Counted from the stretch's first letter, positions 52,180 to 61,917 are shown. The stretch: 64,000 nucleotides of DNA from Clostridia bacterium (GCA_029256705.1 JAQSXK010000005.1:1-64000), one strand, 5' to 3'. A program made the numbers and translations. The notes: a model not told the origin generated them from the sequence alone.

Positions 52180-53514
52180 GCAATCAACATCCCCTTCAAC
52201 AATGAAATTGTCAAAAAAACTTGAATATGCAATTATATCCTCTTCACTTAATGCAGTATAACCTATAACTGGCAATCCTAATATATTGTTAAATTTAGAT
52301 AATAAATATACATTAGGGTCTAAGTCATAAACTATATAATCTGGTCTACCTCTATAAAACAGGCAAAAATTACAAATTGTAAGAATAACCTTGCGTAGCT
52401 TTTTAAGTCCATTTAAACTGTGGCCAACTTGTCCTCTAACTACGTGTTCGTATCTCGTCATAAAATACATATTAACAAGTGTATTAAATGATTGAACTGC
52501 AAACTCACCTTCGTAATTACAAAGTTCATTCATGATTTCATCTTCAAAACTTCTATCGAATAAGCTAAAATCCTTTATGTCAATTATTATTGGCACTTTA
52601 CCATCTACTATAGACAATATTTCACCAAGAAGCAATGAATTCCTAATATCTGGTTTTTCAGAGATAGATTTTTTTTGACCTAACTTTTTGGTTATACCAT
52701 CATCATGGTAACAAACAATCTTTCCTTCATACCTAATAACATCAAATTCAATTACTTTATTTAATTGAACACATTTCTCAAAAGCTTCCCGAGAATGTTC
52801 TTTTAGACTACTATCTGCAATACCCCTGTGCTGAATCTGATTTTTTTTACCATTATACTCAATAAGCCAATGATCAGATTTAACACGTGTTGTATACTTG
52901 TTACAAGTACTCCAAATCTTTTTAATAACAGTTTTTGCACTATCTTCAGCTTCAACAATAACATCATCGATAGCTGGGACAGAAACTACATTTTTGTAAT
53001 CCTTACCCTTAACAAATTCAAATCTTTTTCTGCATGGGTTAAGAACATAGAAAACATTATCTTTCCATACCTTTTTTGCTTTAAAATATGTGATAATATT
53101 TTTAGTATGGAAAAAAACTTTTCCGCTATAATTTTCAAGTACATTCTCAAGTTCTTTTTGATATGCAGCGTTCATAAGTCCTTTAATTTCAATAAGAACA
53201 GATACCCTACCTTTTACCATTTTTAAAACATCTTCTAGTTTCGGAACCTTACAATTGCTATCTAAAACTTTATATTTTTTTATTTCTTTAAACGTTCTCC
53301 TGTTCATACGTCCAGGTACTGATAGCAATCTTTTCATATATCTGTCATGAAAACATATAATGGTGCCACATTTTAAAAACCGTACATCAACTTCAATTGC
53401 AAAATTTTGTTCTACTGCACGTGTAAATGCTTCTAAAGTGTTTTCTGGATACTTAAGATGAAAGCCTCTATGAGCAAATACTTCAGAATATACTTCGTGA
53501 TTACAATGCTTCAT
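52177..53514 (-). CDS. Tandem glycerophosphodiester phosphodiesterase
   Basis: GDPDs cut glycerophosphodiesters into an alcohol and glycerol 3-phosphate. The 445-residue protein has two complete domains in tandem. The first (about 10-225) has 'AHRGFHLKYPENTLEAF', 'EVDVRFLKCG' and 'CFHDRYM'. The second (about 230-445) has 'QHRGIADSSLKEHSREAF', 'IEFDVIRYEGK' and 'CYHDDGITKKL'. Both keep the catalytic His pair and the Glu/Asp metal ligands. No signal peptide or membrane segment is seen, so it is probably cytoplasmic. In-frame CGG codons at 53382 and 52791, and other codon choices unlike the neighbours, suggest horizontal gain. Confidence 0.88.
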   Translation of the reverse strand: MKHCNHEVYSEVFAHRGFHLKYPENTLEAFTRAVEQNFAIEVDVRFLKCGTIICFHDRYMKRLLSVPGRMNRRTFKEIKKYKVLDSNCKVPKLEDVLKMVKGRVSVLIEIKGLMNAAYQKELENVLENYSGKVFFHTKNIITYFKAKKVWKDNVFYVLNPCRKRFEFVKGKDYKNVVSVPAIDDVIVEAEDSAKTVIKKIWSTCNKYTTRVKSDHWLIEYNGKKNQIQHRGIADSSLKEHSREAFEKCVQLNKVIEFDVIRYEGKIVCYHDDGITKKLGQKKSISEKPDIRNSLLLGEILSIVDGKVPIIIDIKDFSLFDRSFEDEIMNELCNYEGEFAVQSFNTLVNMYFMTRYEHVVRGQVGHSLNGLKKLRKVILTICNFCLFYRGRPDYIVYDLDPNVYLLSKFNNILGLPVIGYTALSEEDIIAYSSFFDNFIVEGDVDC

Positions 53515-53615
53515 TTAAGCATCTCCTTTCCAAAAGATTAAATATAATCTTCTTTGTTTATTTTAATAACGGTATATATTATATCAAATTTGTCGTTAAA
53601 TGTCAAATAAAACTC

Positions 53616-53656
53616 AAAGAAAAAGAATGAAATCTTATTAACGATTCCATTCTTTT
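53616..53656 (-). terminator. Terminator of 53687 gene
   Basis: Arms AAAAGAATG..ATC and GAT..CATTCTTTT, then TTTC on the minus strand. Confidence 0.75.
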
Positions 53657-53686
53657 AGCAGTTTACCTCTATACTGAGATTTAGTT

Positions 53687-54124
53687 TTATATGGATTTAT
53701 CCCAAAAAGCAACAATGATTTCGCCATCTTCTCCATTTGAAACTACAACAAGTTTGCCTGCATCTGTTGAATCAAATAGTATCTCAGGATCTTTAACTTT
53801 AACAACGTACTTTGCAACATTTACATCAGTACTATTTCCATTACGCGGTTGCTTTATCCAAATTGGTGAACCAGCAGCAAAGTCATATCTTCTTATAACC
53901 TCTTTTAGAACTTCATTTGCAAGATACCTAGTACCAAAAAACAATTTACTTGACTGTACTGAATACGAAGTATCTTTTGTGTCACATACCATGTATGGAC
54001 CAACCAGTTCCCATAAAGCTCTCCGATAGGCTTTCTCAGCTTCTGAAAGTTCATTCCACACTTTTTCTTGCGAATTTACAATTTCATTATAAGGACAATA
54101 TCCAAGGTTCTCAAACTTAGCCAT
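53687..54124 (-). CDS. Unknown 145-residue soluble protein
   Basis: A soluble alpha/beta protein with no signal peptide or membrane segment and few low-complexity stretches. Motif-like parts are 'WNELSEAEKAYRRALWELVGP' (a helix, about 23-43) and 'ASPIWIKQPRNGN'-type loops near 85-98; the end is beta-rich. I do not recognise it. It contains an in-frame CGG at 54025 and also CGC/CGT-type arginine codons rare elsewhere here, and stands alone with its own terminator next to the GDPD gene, so it looks acquired. RBS GGAGGAGT. Confidence 0.7.
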   Translation of the reverse strand: MAKFENLGYCPYNEIVNSQEKVWNELSEAEKAYRRALWELVGPYMVCDTKDTSYSVQSSKLFFGTRYLANEVLKEVIRRYDFAAGSPIWIKQPRNGNSTDVNVAKYVVKVKDPEILFDSTDAGKLVVVSNGEDGEIIVAFWDKSI

Positions 54125-54243
54125 TACAACTCCTCCAATAAAATTTTATTTTTGAACAACTTTCGTATAATCGACGAAAGCATATAAATATTATTACACT
54201 TATAATTATAACACAGTTTACATAAAAAGTCAATTGCTGTTAA

Positions 54244-54280
54244 AATAAAGAGTATAAACTCTTTATAGCTTATACTCTTT
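54244..54280 (-). terminator. Terminator of typA
   Basis: Arms AAAGAGTATAA and TTATACTCTTT with a second nested hairpin, then TTT on the minus strand. Confidence 0.8.
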
Positions 54281-54289
54281 ATAATTTAA

Positions 54290-56101
54290 TTATTTTCTAG
54301 TTCCTCTTAATCTCTCAGAAGGATCTAATATTTTCTTTCTTAGTCTTATGTTAAGTGGTGTTATTTCTACTAGTTCATCATCAGATATAAATTCTATAGA
54401 TTGCTCCAAAGATAATTCTTTATGAGGAACTAATTTAAGTGCATCATCTGCTCCAGATGATCTCATATTACTTAAATGTTTTTCTTTGCATACGTTAATA
54501 GTTAAATCTTCGCTTCTAGAATTTTCTCCAACTATCATTCCAACATATACTTCTACACCAGATCCTATAAATAAAGTAGCTCTCTCTTGTGCATTATATA
54601 ATCCATATCCTGTTGATTTTCCTTTTTCGTGAGCTATAACAGTACCTCTTTGTCTTGTTACAAGTTCACCCTTATCTTTTTCATAACCAGCAAAAATATG
54701 GTTCATTATGCCATTACCTTTTGTATCTGTCATGAATTCGCCTCTGTATCCAATAAGTCCACGTGCAGGAATTTTAAATTCTAATCTTGAAAATCCAACT
54801 TGAGAAGTTGACATACTCATATTAGTCATTTCACCTTTTCTGTAACCCATTTTCTCCATTACTACTCCAACAAATTCTTCTGGTACATCTATTGTTAGGT
54901 ATTCCATAGGTTCACATCTTACACCATCAACCATTTTATATATAACTGTAGGTCTAGATACTAGAAGTTCAAAACCTTCTCTTCTCATGTTTTCTATTAA
55001 TATAGATAGGTGAAGTTCCCCTCTTCCAGATACTTTAAAACTATCTGCATAATCTGTATCTTCAACTCTTAGTGAAACATTTTTTTCAAGTTCTTTATAT
55101 AGTCTTTCTCTTATTTGTCTAGAAGTTATTAATTTTCCTTCTTTACCAACAAAAGGACCATTATTTACACTAAATGTCATAGAGACTGTTGGTTCATCAA
55201 TATCTACGAAATCAACTGCTTCTGGAGCTGTAGGATCTGCTATAGTTTCGCCTATATTTATACCTTCAACACCATTTACTGCAACTATATCTCCACATAC
55301 TGCTTCATCTACTTCAACTCTAGAAAGACCAAAATATGTATATAATTTACCTATTTTTAAGTTTTGTACAGTTCCATCTTTTTTACAAAGAGCAACTTGT
55401 TGACCATTTTTTATAGTTCCTCTTTCAATTCTTCCTATACCTATTCTTCCTGTATATTCGTCATAATCTATATTAGTAACTAATAATTGTAATGGTGCAT
55501 TTTTATCACCAGATGGTTCTGGAATTGTATTTACTATTGTTTCAAATAAAGGAATCATATTAGTAGATTCATCTTCTAAATCTATTTTAGCAAATCCATT
55601 TTTTCCAGATGCAAAAACCACTTTAAAATCTAATTGTTCATCAGTAGCATTAAGATCCATGAATAATTCTAAAACTTCATCTATAACTTCTGTAGGTCTT
55701 GCTCCAGGTCTATCTATTTTATTAACAACAACAATTGGCACTAAATCAAGTGCTAGTGCTTTACTAAGTACAAATCTAGTTTGTGGCATTGGTCCATCAA
55801 AAGCATCAACAACAAGTACAACACCGTCAACCATTTTAAGTACACGTTCAACTTCTCCACCAAAATCCGCATGTCCTGGTGTATCAACTATGTTTATTTT
55901 TATATCTTTATAATGTATAGCAGTATTTTTAGATAATATTGTTATACCTCTTTCTTTTTCAATATCATTTGAGTCCATAACTCTTTCAGCAACTTGCTCA
56001 TTTTGTCTAAAAGTTCCACTTTGTCTAAGCATAGCATCAACAAGTGTTGTTTTACCATGATCAACGTGAGCTATTATTGCTACATTTCTTAAATTATTCA
56101 T
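54290..56101 (-). CDS. typA: TypA/BipA ribosome-associated GTPase
   Basis: TypA is a translational GTPase, related to EF-G, that helps 50S assembly and growth under stress. The 603-residue protein has G1 'AHVDHGKTT' near 11-19, 'RGITI' near 50, '[12 protein letters not shown]' near 73-84 and 'NKIDRP' near 128, then domains II, III, V and the TypA-specific C-terminal domain. '[14 protein letters not shown]' near 467 is typical. RBS AAGGAG. It is preceded and followed by non-coding DNA, so it is probably monocistronic. Confidence 0.97.
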   Translation of the reverse strand: MNNLRNVAIIAHVDHGKTTLVDAMLRQSGTFRQNEQVAERVMDSNDIEKERGITILSKNTAIHYKDIKINIVDTPGHADFGGEVERVLKMVDGVVLVVDAFDGPMPQTRFVLSKALALDLVPIVVVNKIDRPGARPTEVIDEVLELFMDLNATDEQLDFKVVFASGKNGFAKIDLEDESTNMIPLFETIVNTIPEPSGDKNAPLQLLVTNIDYDEYTGRIGIGRIERGTIKNGQQVALCKKDGTVQNLKIGKLYTYFGLSRVEVDEAVCGDIVAVNGVEGINIGETIADPTAPEAVDFVDIDEPTVSMTFSVNNGPFVGKEGKLITSRQIRERLYKELEKNVSLRVEDTDYADSFKVSGRGELHLSILIENMRREGFELLVSRPTVIYKMVDGVRCEPMEYLTIDVPEEFVGVVMEKMGYRKGEMTNMSMSTSQVGFSRLEFKIPARGLIGYRGEFMTDTKGNGIMNHIFAGYEKDKGELVTRQRGTVIAHEKGKSTGYGLYNAQERATLFIGSGVEVYVGMIVGENSRSEDLTINVCKEKHLSNMRSSGADDALKLVPHKELSLEQSIEFISDDELVEITPLNIRLRKKILDPSERLRGTRK

Positions 56102-56240
56102 AATTTTAATCTCCTTAAACGATAAAAATATGTAACCTAAATTTTATTAGGTTACACCTATGTTATGTATACATTTTACACTATTTTTTGCTATTTGTCA
56201 AGATTTTTTCGACATAATTTTTAAAAACATATAAAATATT

Positions 56241-56825
56241 TTAGTTTTCTTTCAAACTATATATACTATCCATTAGTTTCTCACTTATTTCTTTTAGATA
56301 CTCTTTATCTTTAATTCTTGTATTATCTAGGTATATTGGAGTATCATAAATTACTGTAACCCTTGTAAATAATGTTCTATTTGGATTCTTTTTAATAATT
56401 CTAACTGGAAGTATAGGAACCCCAGCTTTCATAGCCACATAAACTGCACCTACCTTAGCTGGTATCCTTCCACCATCTTTAACTCTTGTTCCCTCGGGAA
56501 AAATTAATAACTTATTAAACTTATTGTTTTTTAAAATATTAACTGAATGTATTATACTTTTTGCGTCTTTTTCTCCTCTGTGAATTGGAAATATACCAAA
56601 AAACAGAAAGAATCCTCCAATTAATTTATTTTTAAATAATTCTGCCTTTGCCATTATAGCTAATTTTCTGATATCTGCAAATAAAAATGCAGGATCCGCA
56701 AAAGAAATATGATTTGAGCAAACTACACATCTATCTACGTTTCTTTCTAAATTTTTATTTACATATCTTACACTAAATAGTATTCTACAAAATATTAAAT
56801 ATATTAATTTTTTAAATAAGTACAT
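56241..56825 (-). CDS. plsC: 1-acyl-sn-glycerol-3-phosphate acyltransferase
   Basis: PlsC adds the second acyl chain to lysophosphatidic acid in phospholipid synthesis. The 194-residue protein has a hydrophobic N-terminal anchor, the catalytic HX4D motif 'NHISFAD' near 38-44, 'FPIHRGEKD' near 80 and 'FPEGTRVKDGG' near 107. I chose ATG 56825 because the longer frame from 56867 overlaps the kinase gene; the ribosome site there is only moderate (GAGAGA). It is coupled to the upstream nucleoside kinase gene. Confidence 0.9.
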   Translation of the reverse strand: MYLFKKLIYLIFCRILFSVRYVNKNLERNVDRCVVCSNHISFADPAFLFADIRKLAIMAKAELFKNKLIGGFFLFFGIFPIHRGEKDAKSIIHSVNILKNNKFNKLLIFPEGTRVKDGGRIPAKVGAVYVAMKAGVPILPVRIIKKNPNRTLFTRVTVIYDTPIYLDNTRIKDKEYLKEISEKLMDSIYSLKEN

Positions 56826-56847
56826 TCTAATTATCTCTCTTTCTAAA

Positions 56848-58515
56848 CTATCTGTAGAAACAACCATTACCTATGAATTCACGCATAATTGAATCTACTG
56901 GTATATTTGCTGTCTCTATTGGCAAGAAATTGTTTAAATACTCATACAATCTTCTTGTTTCAGAATAATATTTACTTGTTTTTGGAAGTTGTAATAAAAG
57001 TGGTTGTGCAAATGTTTTTATTACCCCTGGTTCGTATATTAAACTCGAATTAAATACACAATCCGCTTCATCTACAAATGGGAATATATATTGTTTTTCA
57101 CCTTTAACAACATTTTGCCATAAATCAAAAGTTCTCTCTACGCTATGACCACGTGTTACATAATCTCTTACCATACGTCTTAATAATCTCGTATCTGTTG
57201 ATGAGACTTTAGTATAATCATCTATATTTAAAGTAGCAATTGGAGCAATATATATTTTGTATTTATGATTATTACTCGTAAATTCAGTAAGAACAGGATT
57301 CAAAGCATGAATTCCTTCTATTACTAACAAATCATTATCTTCAAGTCTAAGCTTTTTACCTTTATACTCTTTTTTACCTTCAATAAAATCAAACTCTGGT
57401 AATTCTACTTCTTTACCAGCTATAAGATCATTCATTTGTTTATTGAATAATTCTACATCTAATGCCTCTACACATTCAAAATTATATTTTCCATCAGGAC
57501 CAAGTGGTGTATCTTTTCTTTCTTTAAAATAATTATCCATTGAAATTGTTATAGGATTATATCCAGTTAAAGTAAGCTGAACTCCAAGTTTTTGTGCAAA
57601 TGTTGTTTTACCTGATGATGAAGGACCAGCAATAAGTATCATTTTTGTATCTTTTTTCTTTTCAATCTCTAAAACTATTTCAACAATTTTTCTTTGATGA
57701 ATAGCTTCACTGCTTTGAATAATACCTTGAACTTTGCCATTTAAAACAGCTGTATTTAAATTACCTATATTAGATATACCTAGCATATCATTTAATTTAT
57801 TAAATGATATAAAAGTATCATATAATCTAATATCTAATATTTCTTTTTTAAATTCATATCCTTTTGATAAATCATCTGGTATTATAAGTAAAGCCCCTTC
57901 TTTATATTTTATTAGGTCAAAACTTTTTATATAACCTGTAGATGGCGCAAGCATTCCATAGAAATAGTTGTATAGTCCATCACAAAAATACATAGTAGAA
58001 TAAGATTTAATTCTGTTATCTATGTTATCTAATTTTGATTCATCACCTGAAGCTGTATATAGTACTTCTGCTTCTTCTAGAGGTACTACTTTTTTAACTA
58101 TAGGATAATTTTTTTCAATTATCTCAATCATCTTTTCTTTTATTCTTTCAATTTTTTCTTTAGTTAAATCAATATTTTTAACTATAAAATATTGATCTTT
58201 ATTAATTGTAGAAATAAATTGAACATCAGCATGTGAAAATAATTTTGTAAGTGACATATAAAGCACCATTTTTAGTGTTCTTGTATAAACTCTATATCCA
58301 TCTTCTGAATTAAAATTAATATATTCGCATGTAGAATCAGTTACAAGTTCATAGTCAAATGATTTAACTTCATTATTAACTTTAATAGCTATTATATTAT
58401 CTAAGCTTTTTTCTACCATTTTAATAGCTTCAACTACTTTAGTTTTGTATGGAACCGTTATTTTTTTTCCATCTTCAAATGTTACTGAAATTTTTCCTTT
58501 GTTTATCTCATTCAT
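56848..58515 (-). CDS. TGS-domain nucleoside (uridine-type) kinase
   Basis: The 555-residue protein fuses an N-terminal TGS/ThrRS-like second-additional-domain region (about 1-220, with 'FSHADVQFIS' near 93) to a uridine-kinase/phosphoribulokinase domain (about 270-480). The kinase has P-loop 'AGPSSSGKTTFAQKL' near 293-307, 'ISMDNYFKERKDTPLG' near 322 and 'EGIHALNP' near 398. This architecture is common in Clostridia and is annotated as nucleoside kinase; the nucleoside is uncertain. It sits between rho and plsC, 15 bases after rho. Confidence 0.88.
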   Translation of the reverse strand: MNEINKGKISVTFEDGKKITVPYKTKVVEAIKMVEKSLDNIIAIKVNNEVKSFDYELVTDSTCEYINFNSEDGYRVYTRTLKMVLYMSLTKLFSHADVQFISTINKDQYFIVKNIDLTKEKIERIKEKMIEIIEKNYPIVKKVVPLEEAEVLYTASGDESKLDNIDNRIKSYSTMYFCDGLYNYFYGMLAPSTGYIKSFDLIKYKEGALLIIPDDLSKGYEFKKEILDIRLYDTFISFNKLNDMLGISNIGNLNTAVLNGKVQGIIQSSEAIHQRKIVEIVLEIEKKKDTKMILIAGPSSSGKTTFAQKLGVQLTLTGYNPITISMDNYFKERKDTPLGPDGKYNFECVEALDVELFNKQMNDLIAGKEVELPEFDFIEGKKEYKGKKLRLEDNDLLVIEGIHALNPVLTEFTSNNHKYKIYIAPIATLNIDDYTKVSSTDTRLLRRMVRDYVTRGHSVERTFDLWQNVVKGEKQYIFPFVDEADCVFNSSLIYEPGVIKTFAQPLLLQLPKTSKYYSETRRLYEYLNNFLPIETANIPVDSIMREFIGNGCFYR

Positions 58516-58530
58516 ATTTTTTGCTCCTTT

Positions 58531-59841
58531 TTACTTCTTAGTATTCTCTAAAAATACTTTTACAAATTCTTCGTTTGATTTAGTTTTTGACATTATATTT
58601 ATAACTTTTTCTATTACTTCCATATTAGATGAGTTATTATTATTAATTGACATTAATTTGTGAATATGTAAAGATACTTCCATTTCTTCTTTTGAAAGTA
58701 ATAAATCATCTCTTCTTGTTCCAGATTTATATATATCTATTGAAGGATATATTCTCTTTTCGCTAAGCCTTCTATCTAAGTGAACTTCCATGTTACCTGT
58801 TCCCTTAAATTCTTCAAATATTATATCATCCATTCTACTACCAGTATCAGTAAGTGCAGTAGCTAGTATTGTTAAACTACCACCATTTTCAATATTTCTA
58901 GCAGCTCCAAAAAACTTTTTAGGAAAATGTAATGATGCAGGATCTAAGCCTCCACTAAGTGTTCTACCACTTGGGTCTACTTCTAAATTACTAGCTCTTG
59001 TAAGTCTTGTTAAACTATCTAACAATATTACAACATCTTTATTTTGTTCTACTAATCTTTTAGCTCTTTCTAAAACCATTTTTGAAACTTTTATATGGTT
59101 ATCTGGTGATTCATCGAAAGTAGAATGAATAACTTCTGCATCTATACTTCTTTCTATATCTGTAACTTCTTCAGGTCTTTCATCTATCAAAAGAACCATT
59201 AAATGTACTTCTTTATTGTTTTTAAGTATACTATTAGCTATTTGTTTTAATATTGTTGTTTTACCTGCCTTAGGTTGAGCTACAATTAGTCCACGTTGTC
59301 CTTTTCCTATAGGGGCTAATAAATCTATTATTCTAGTAGAATATTCAGTGCGTATTCTCTCAAGTTTTAATTTTTCAGTAGGATATATAGGTATTAAACT
59401 TTCAAATACTCTTCTTTTTAATGCGATTTCTACTCTATCTTCATTTATACTTTCTACATATATCATCGATGGAAACTTATTTTGAGGCTCTGTTGTAAAT
59501 CTCGCAATACCTTTTAATTTATCACCTGTAGATAGCTTAAATCTTCTAATTTGAACTTGTGATACGTAAATATCTTTATTGCCAGGTAGATAATTGTCAC
59601 TTCTTAAAAATCCATAACCATCAGGCATAACTTCAAGTATTCCACTCGCAATATAGTCTGTTTCTGGATTTTCAATTTGTACATCTATTTTATCTTCTAA
59701 TTTATTGCTATCTTCTAATTTTTTTATTATTTCTTCAACTAAATATTCTTTTTTTAGTCTTTCAAAACCATCTAGTTTAAGGTCTTTAGCAATTTTTCTT
59801 AATTCTTCTAATGTAGATGTTTTTAAACTCTCTCTTGTCAT
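58531..59841 (-). CDS. rho: Transcription termination factor Rho
   Basis: Rho is the hexameric RNA helicase that ends transcription. The 436-residue protein has the N-terminal Rho helix domain (about 1-45), an RNA-binding cold-shock-like domain (about 60-130, 'GYGFLRSDNYLPGNKDIYVS') and a RecA-type ATPase with P-loop 'GLIVAQPKAGKTTI' near 184-197, 'LLIDERPEEVTD' near 216 and 'ILLDSLTRLTRA' near 274. Length and motifs are standard. Intrinsic terminators are abundant here as well, so both termination modes operate. RBS AAGGAGG. Confidence 0.97.
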   Translation of the reverse strand: MTRESLKTSTLEELRKIAKDLKLDGFERLKKEYLVEEIIKKLEDSNKLEDKIDVQIENPETDYIASGILEVMPDGYGFLRSDNYLPGNKDIYVSQVQIRRFKLSTGDKLKGIARFTTEPQNKFPSMIYVESINEDRVEIALKRRVFESLIPIYPTEKLKLERIRTEYSTRIIDLLAPIGKGQRGLIVAQPKAGKTTILKQIANSILKNNKEVHLMVLLIDERPEEVTDIERSIDAEVIHSTFDESPDNHIKVSKMVLERAKRLVEQNKDVVILLDSLTRLTRASNLEVDPSGRTLSGGLDPASLHFPKKFFGAARNIENGGSLTILATALTDTGSRMDDIIFEEFKGTGNMEVHLDRRLSEKRIYPSIDIYKSGTRRDDLLLSKEEMEVSLHIHKLMSINNNNSSNMEVIEKVINIMSKTKSNEEFVKVFLENTKK

Positions 59842-59893
59842 ATTAATTCCTCCTTTTCATTCATTTAAAATTTAAATTTTTATTATTGCCTCT

Positions 59894-61210
59894 TTATATA
59901 GTTTCAGCAAATAAGTCATATTCTCCGTAATCTATTATTTTAACTTTTGCATATTCTCCTATTATTAGTTTGTTTGAACTGTTATTATCTATCCTTATTA
60001 ATATTTTACCATCTACATCAGGTGCATCCATATATGATCTTGCTGTAAAATATTTTTCATCTTCAGATATATCTTCTACCAATACTTCTATTATATTACC
60101 AACCCTGTTTTTATTGTTACTTAAAGATATATCTTTTTGAATTGTAAGTAGTTTATTTAATCTTTCTATTTTAATATTTTCATCAATTTGATTATCCATT
60201 TTAAAAGCTTTTGTGTCTTCCTCTTTTGAATATGTAAAAGCTCCTAGTCTATCAAATTTCAAATCTTTAACTGCCTCTAATAATTCTTCAAACTCTTCAT
60301 TTGTTTCACCAGGAAACCCTACAATCACGGTTGTTCTAAGTACAGCTTCTGGCATTAATCCTTTAATTTTACTAATTTTGTTATATATAAGTTCTTTAGT
60401 ATCTTTCCTATTCATATCTTTTAAAACTTTATCATTTATATGTTGAATTGGAATGTCAAAATACTTACAGATTTTTTCATTATTCTTAATTTCAAATAAC
60501 AATTCATCATTTAACTCATATAAATACATATATAATATTCTAATCCACTTAACACCTTCAACATTACTTATTTTATTAAGTAATTCTGCAAGTTTTAGTT
60601 TACCATATATATCTAATCCATATTTACTTGTATCTTGAGATATTATAACAAATTCTGTAATTCCTTGACTAGCTAAAAGCTGCACTTCTTGTAATATATC
60701 TTCCATAGTTCTGCTTTTAAACGAACCACGTATAAGTGGTATTGCACAGTAACTGCATCTATTATCACATCCATCAGATATACGTATATATGCCATTGGA
60801 AATCTTGAAGATATAATTCTATCTTTAAATTCTAGTTTTCCATCTAAATCTTCTTTAAAATAATCTGATAATATTTTGTCTATATTATTATATTCATCAA
60901 CTCCAATTACTAAATCAACTTCTGGAATATTTTGAGTTATATCTTTTTTATATCTTTTGGCTAAACATCCAGTAACAATCAAATGTTTGCATTTGCCATT
61001 TTCCTTATACTCACTCATTTCAAGTATTGTATCTATAGCCTCTTTTTTGGCAGATTCAATAAATCCACATGTATTTACTATTATTATATCTGCTTCACTA
61101 CTACTACTTACTATTTCGAATCCTTTTTCTTTAAAGAATCCTATAATCATTTCACTATCGACTTGGTTTTTAGTACAACCAAGTGTTATCAATCCTACGT
61201 TCATGCTCAT
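59894..61210 (-). CDS. rimO: Ribosomal protein S12 methylthiotransferase RimO
   Basis: RimO is a radical SAM enzyme that methylthiolates an aspartate of S12. The 438-residue protein has the N-terminal UPF0004 domain with three Cys for an auxiliary cluster ('LGCTKN', 'NTCGF', 'TGCLAKRY'), the radical SAM motif 'SDGCDNRCSYCAIPLIRG' near 142-159, and a C-terminal TRAM domain (about 370-438). The S12 form is preferred to MiaB because of 'ISDGCDNRCSYC' and the length. The stop codon itself is the first part of a TAAAGAGGCA decamer (59887-59896). Confidence 0.95.
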   Translation of the reverse strand: MSMNVGLITLGCTKNQVDSEMIIGFFKEKGFEIVSSSSEADIIIVNTCGFIESAKKEAIDTILEMSEYKENGKCKHLIVTGCLAKRYKKDITQNIPEVDLVIGVDEYNNIDKILSDYFKEDLDGKLEFKDRIISSRFPMAYIRISDGCDNRCSYCAIPLIRGSFKSRTMEDILQEVQLLASQGITEFVIISQDTSKYGLDIYGKLKLAELLNKISNVEGVKWIRILYMYLYELNDELLFEIKNNEKICKYFDIPIQHINDKVLKDMNRKDTKELIYNKISKIKGLMPEAVLRTTVIVGFPGETNEEFEELLEAVKDLKFDRLGAFTYSKEEDTKAFKMDNQIDENIKIERLNKLLTIQKDISLSNNKNRVGNIIEVLVEDISEDEKYFTARSYMDAPDVDGKILIRIDNNSSNKLIIGEYAKVKIIDYGEYDLFAETI

Positions 61211-61219
61211 CCCTTTTCC

Positions 61220-61705
61220 TTATTTACTAAAGTATTTACTACTTTGCTCTAAATTTAAAAAATTTAGCTGTCTCATTGCTTCATAAGCTACTATCGCTAC
61301 ACTGTTAGATAAATTAAGTGAACGTATATTATTACCCATAGGTATTCTAATAGAATGTTCAAATTCATCTAAAATATATGATTCTGGTATACCTCTAGAT
61401 TCTGGTCCAAATATTAAGTAATCCTCATCTTTAAATTGCACATCAGTATAAATCTTTTTTGCTTTTGTCGTTAATAAATATATATTCTTACATAATGTTT
61501 TTTCTCTAAATTCATTTAGATTTTCATATGTAATTATTTCTACTTTATCCCAATAATCTAATCCAGCTCTTTTTACTGCTTTTTCAGACATATCAAAACC
61601 AAGTGGTTTTACTAAATGTAATCTTGCACCTATAACTGCACATGTTCTTGCTATATTACCAGTGTTTTGTGGTATTTCTGGTTCAATTAATACTATATTT
61701 AACAT
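61220..61705 (-). CDS. trmL: tRNA (cytidine/uridine-34) 2'-O-methyltransferase TrmL
   Basis: A SPOUT methyltransferase that modifies the wobble base of leucine tRNAs. The 161-residue protein has the knot motifs 'EIPQNTGNIARTC' near 9-21, 'LIFGPESRGIP' near 97-107 and 'IPMGNNIRSLNLSNSVAIVAYE' split over 117-138, all conserved. It ends nine bases before rimO starts, so the two modifying enzymes are co-transcribed. Confidence 0.95.
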   Translation of the reverse strand: MLNIVLIEPEIPQNTGNIARTCAVIGARLHLVKPLGFDMSEKAVKRAGLDYWDKVEIITYENLNEFREKTLCKNIYLLTTKAKKIYTDVQFKDEDYLIFGPESRGIPESYILDEFEHSIRIPMGNNIRSLNLSNSVAIVAYEAMRQLNFLNLEQSSKYFSK

Positions 61706-61917
61706 TGGAATCTCCTTTAGAATTTAAAGCTCGATATAACGCTTATGAATAAAACTTTTTAGATAATATATTTTACCATACTTCACATTTTTTTTCAAGT
61801 AATATCTTCAATATAATTTAAAAAAATGATTTTAGTTGAATTTTTAGTGAAATATGGTTAATTTTGGAAAGATATTGATTATTTCATAGTTTAATATTAA
61901 CTTTATCTTTTCATACA

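Noticed and set aside
11046..59896. TAAAGAGGCA as a Chi or SpoIIIE/FtsK orienting motif
   Set aside because: Copies are about evenly split between strands on both sides of the window and occur as inverted pairs in terminators; Chi-like motifs are strand-biased. Not excluded without whole-genome skew.
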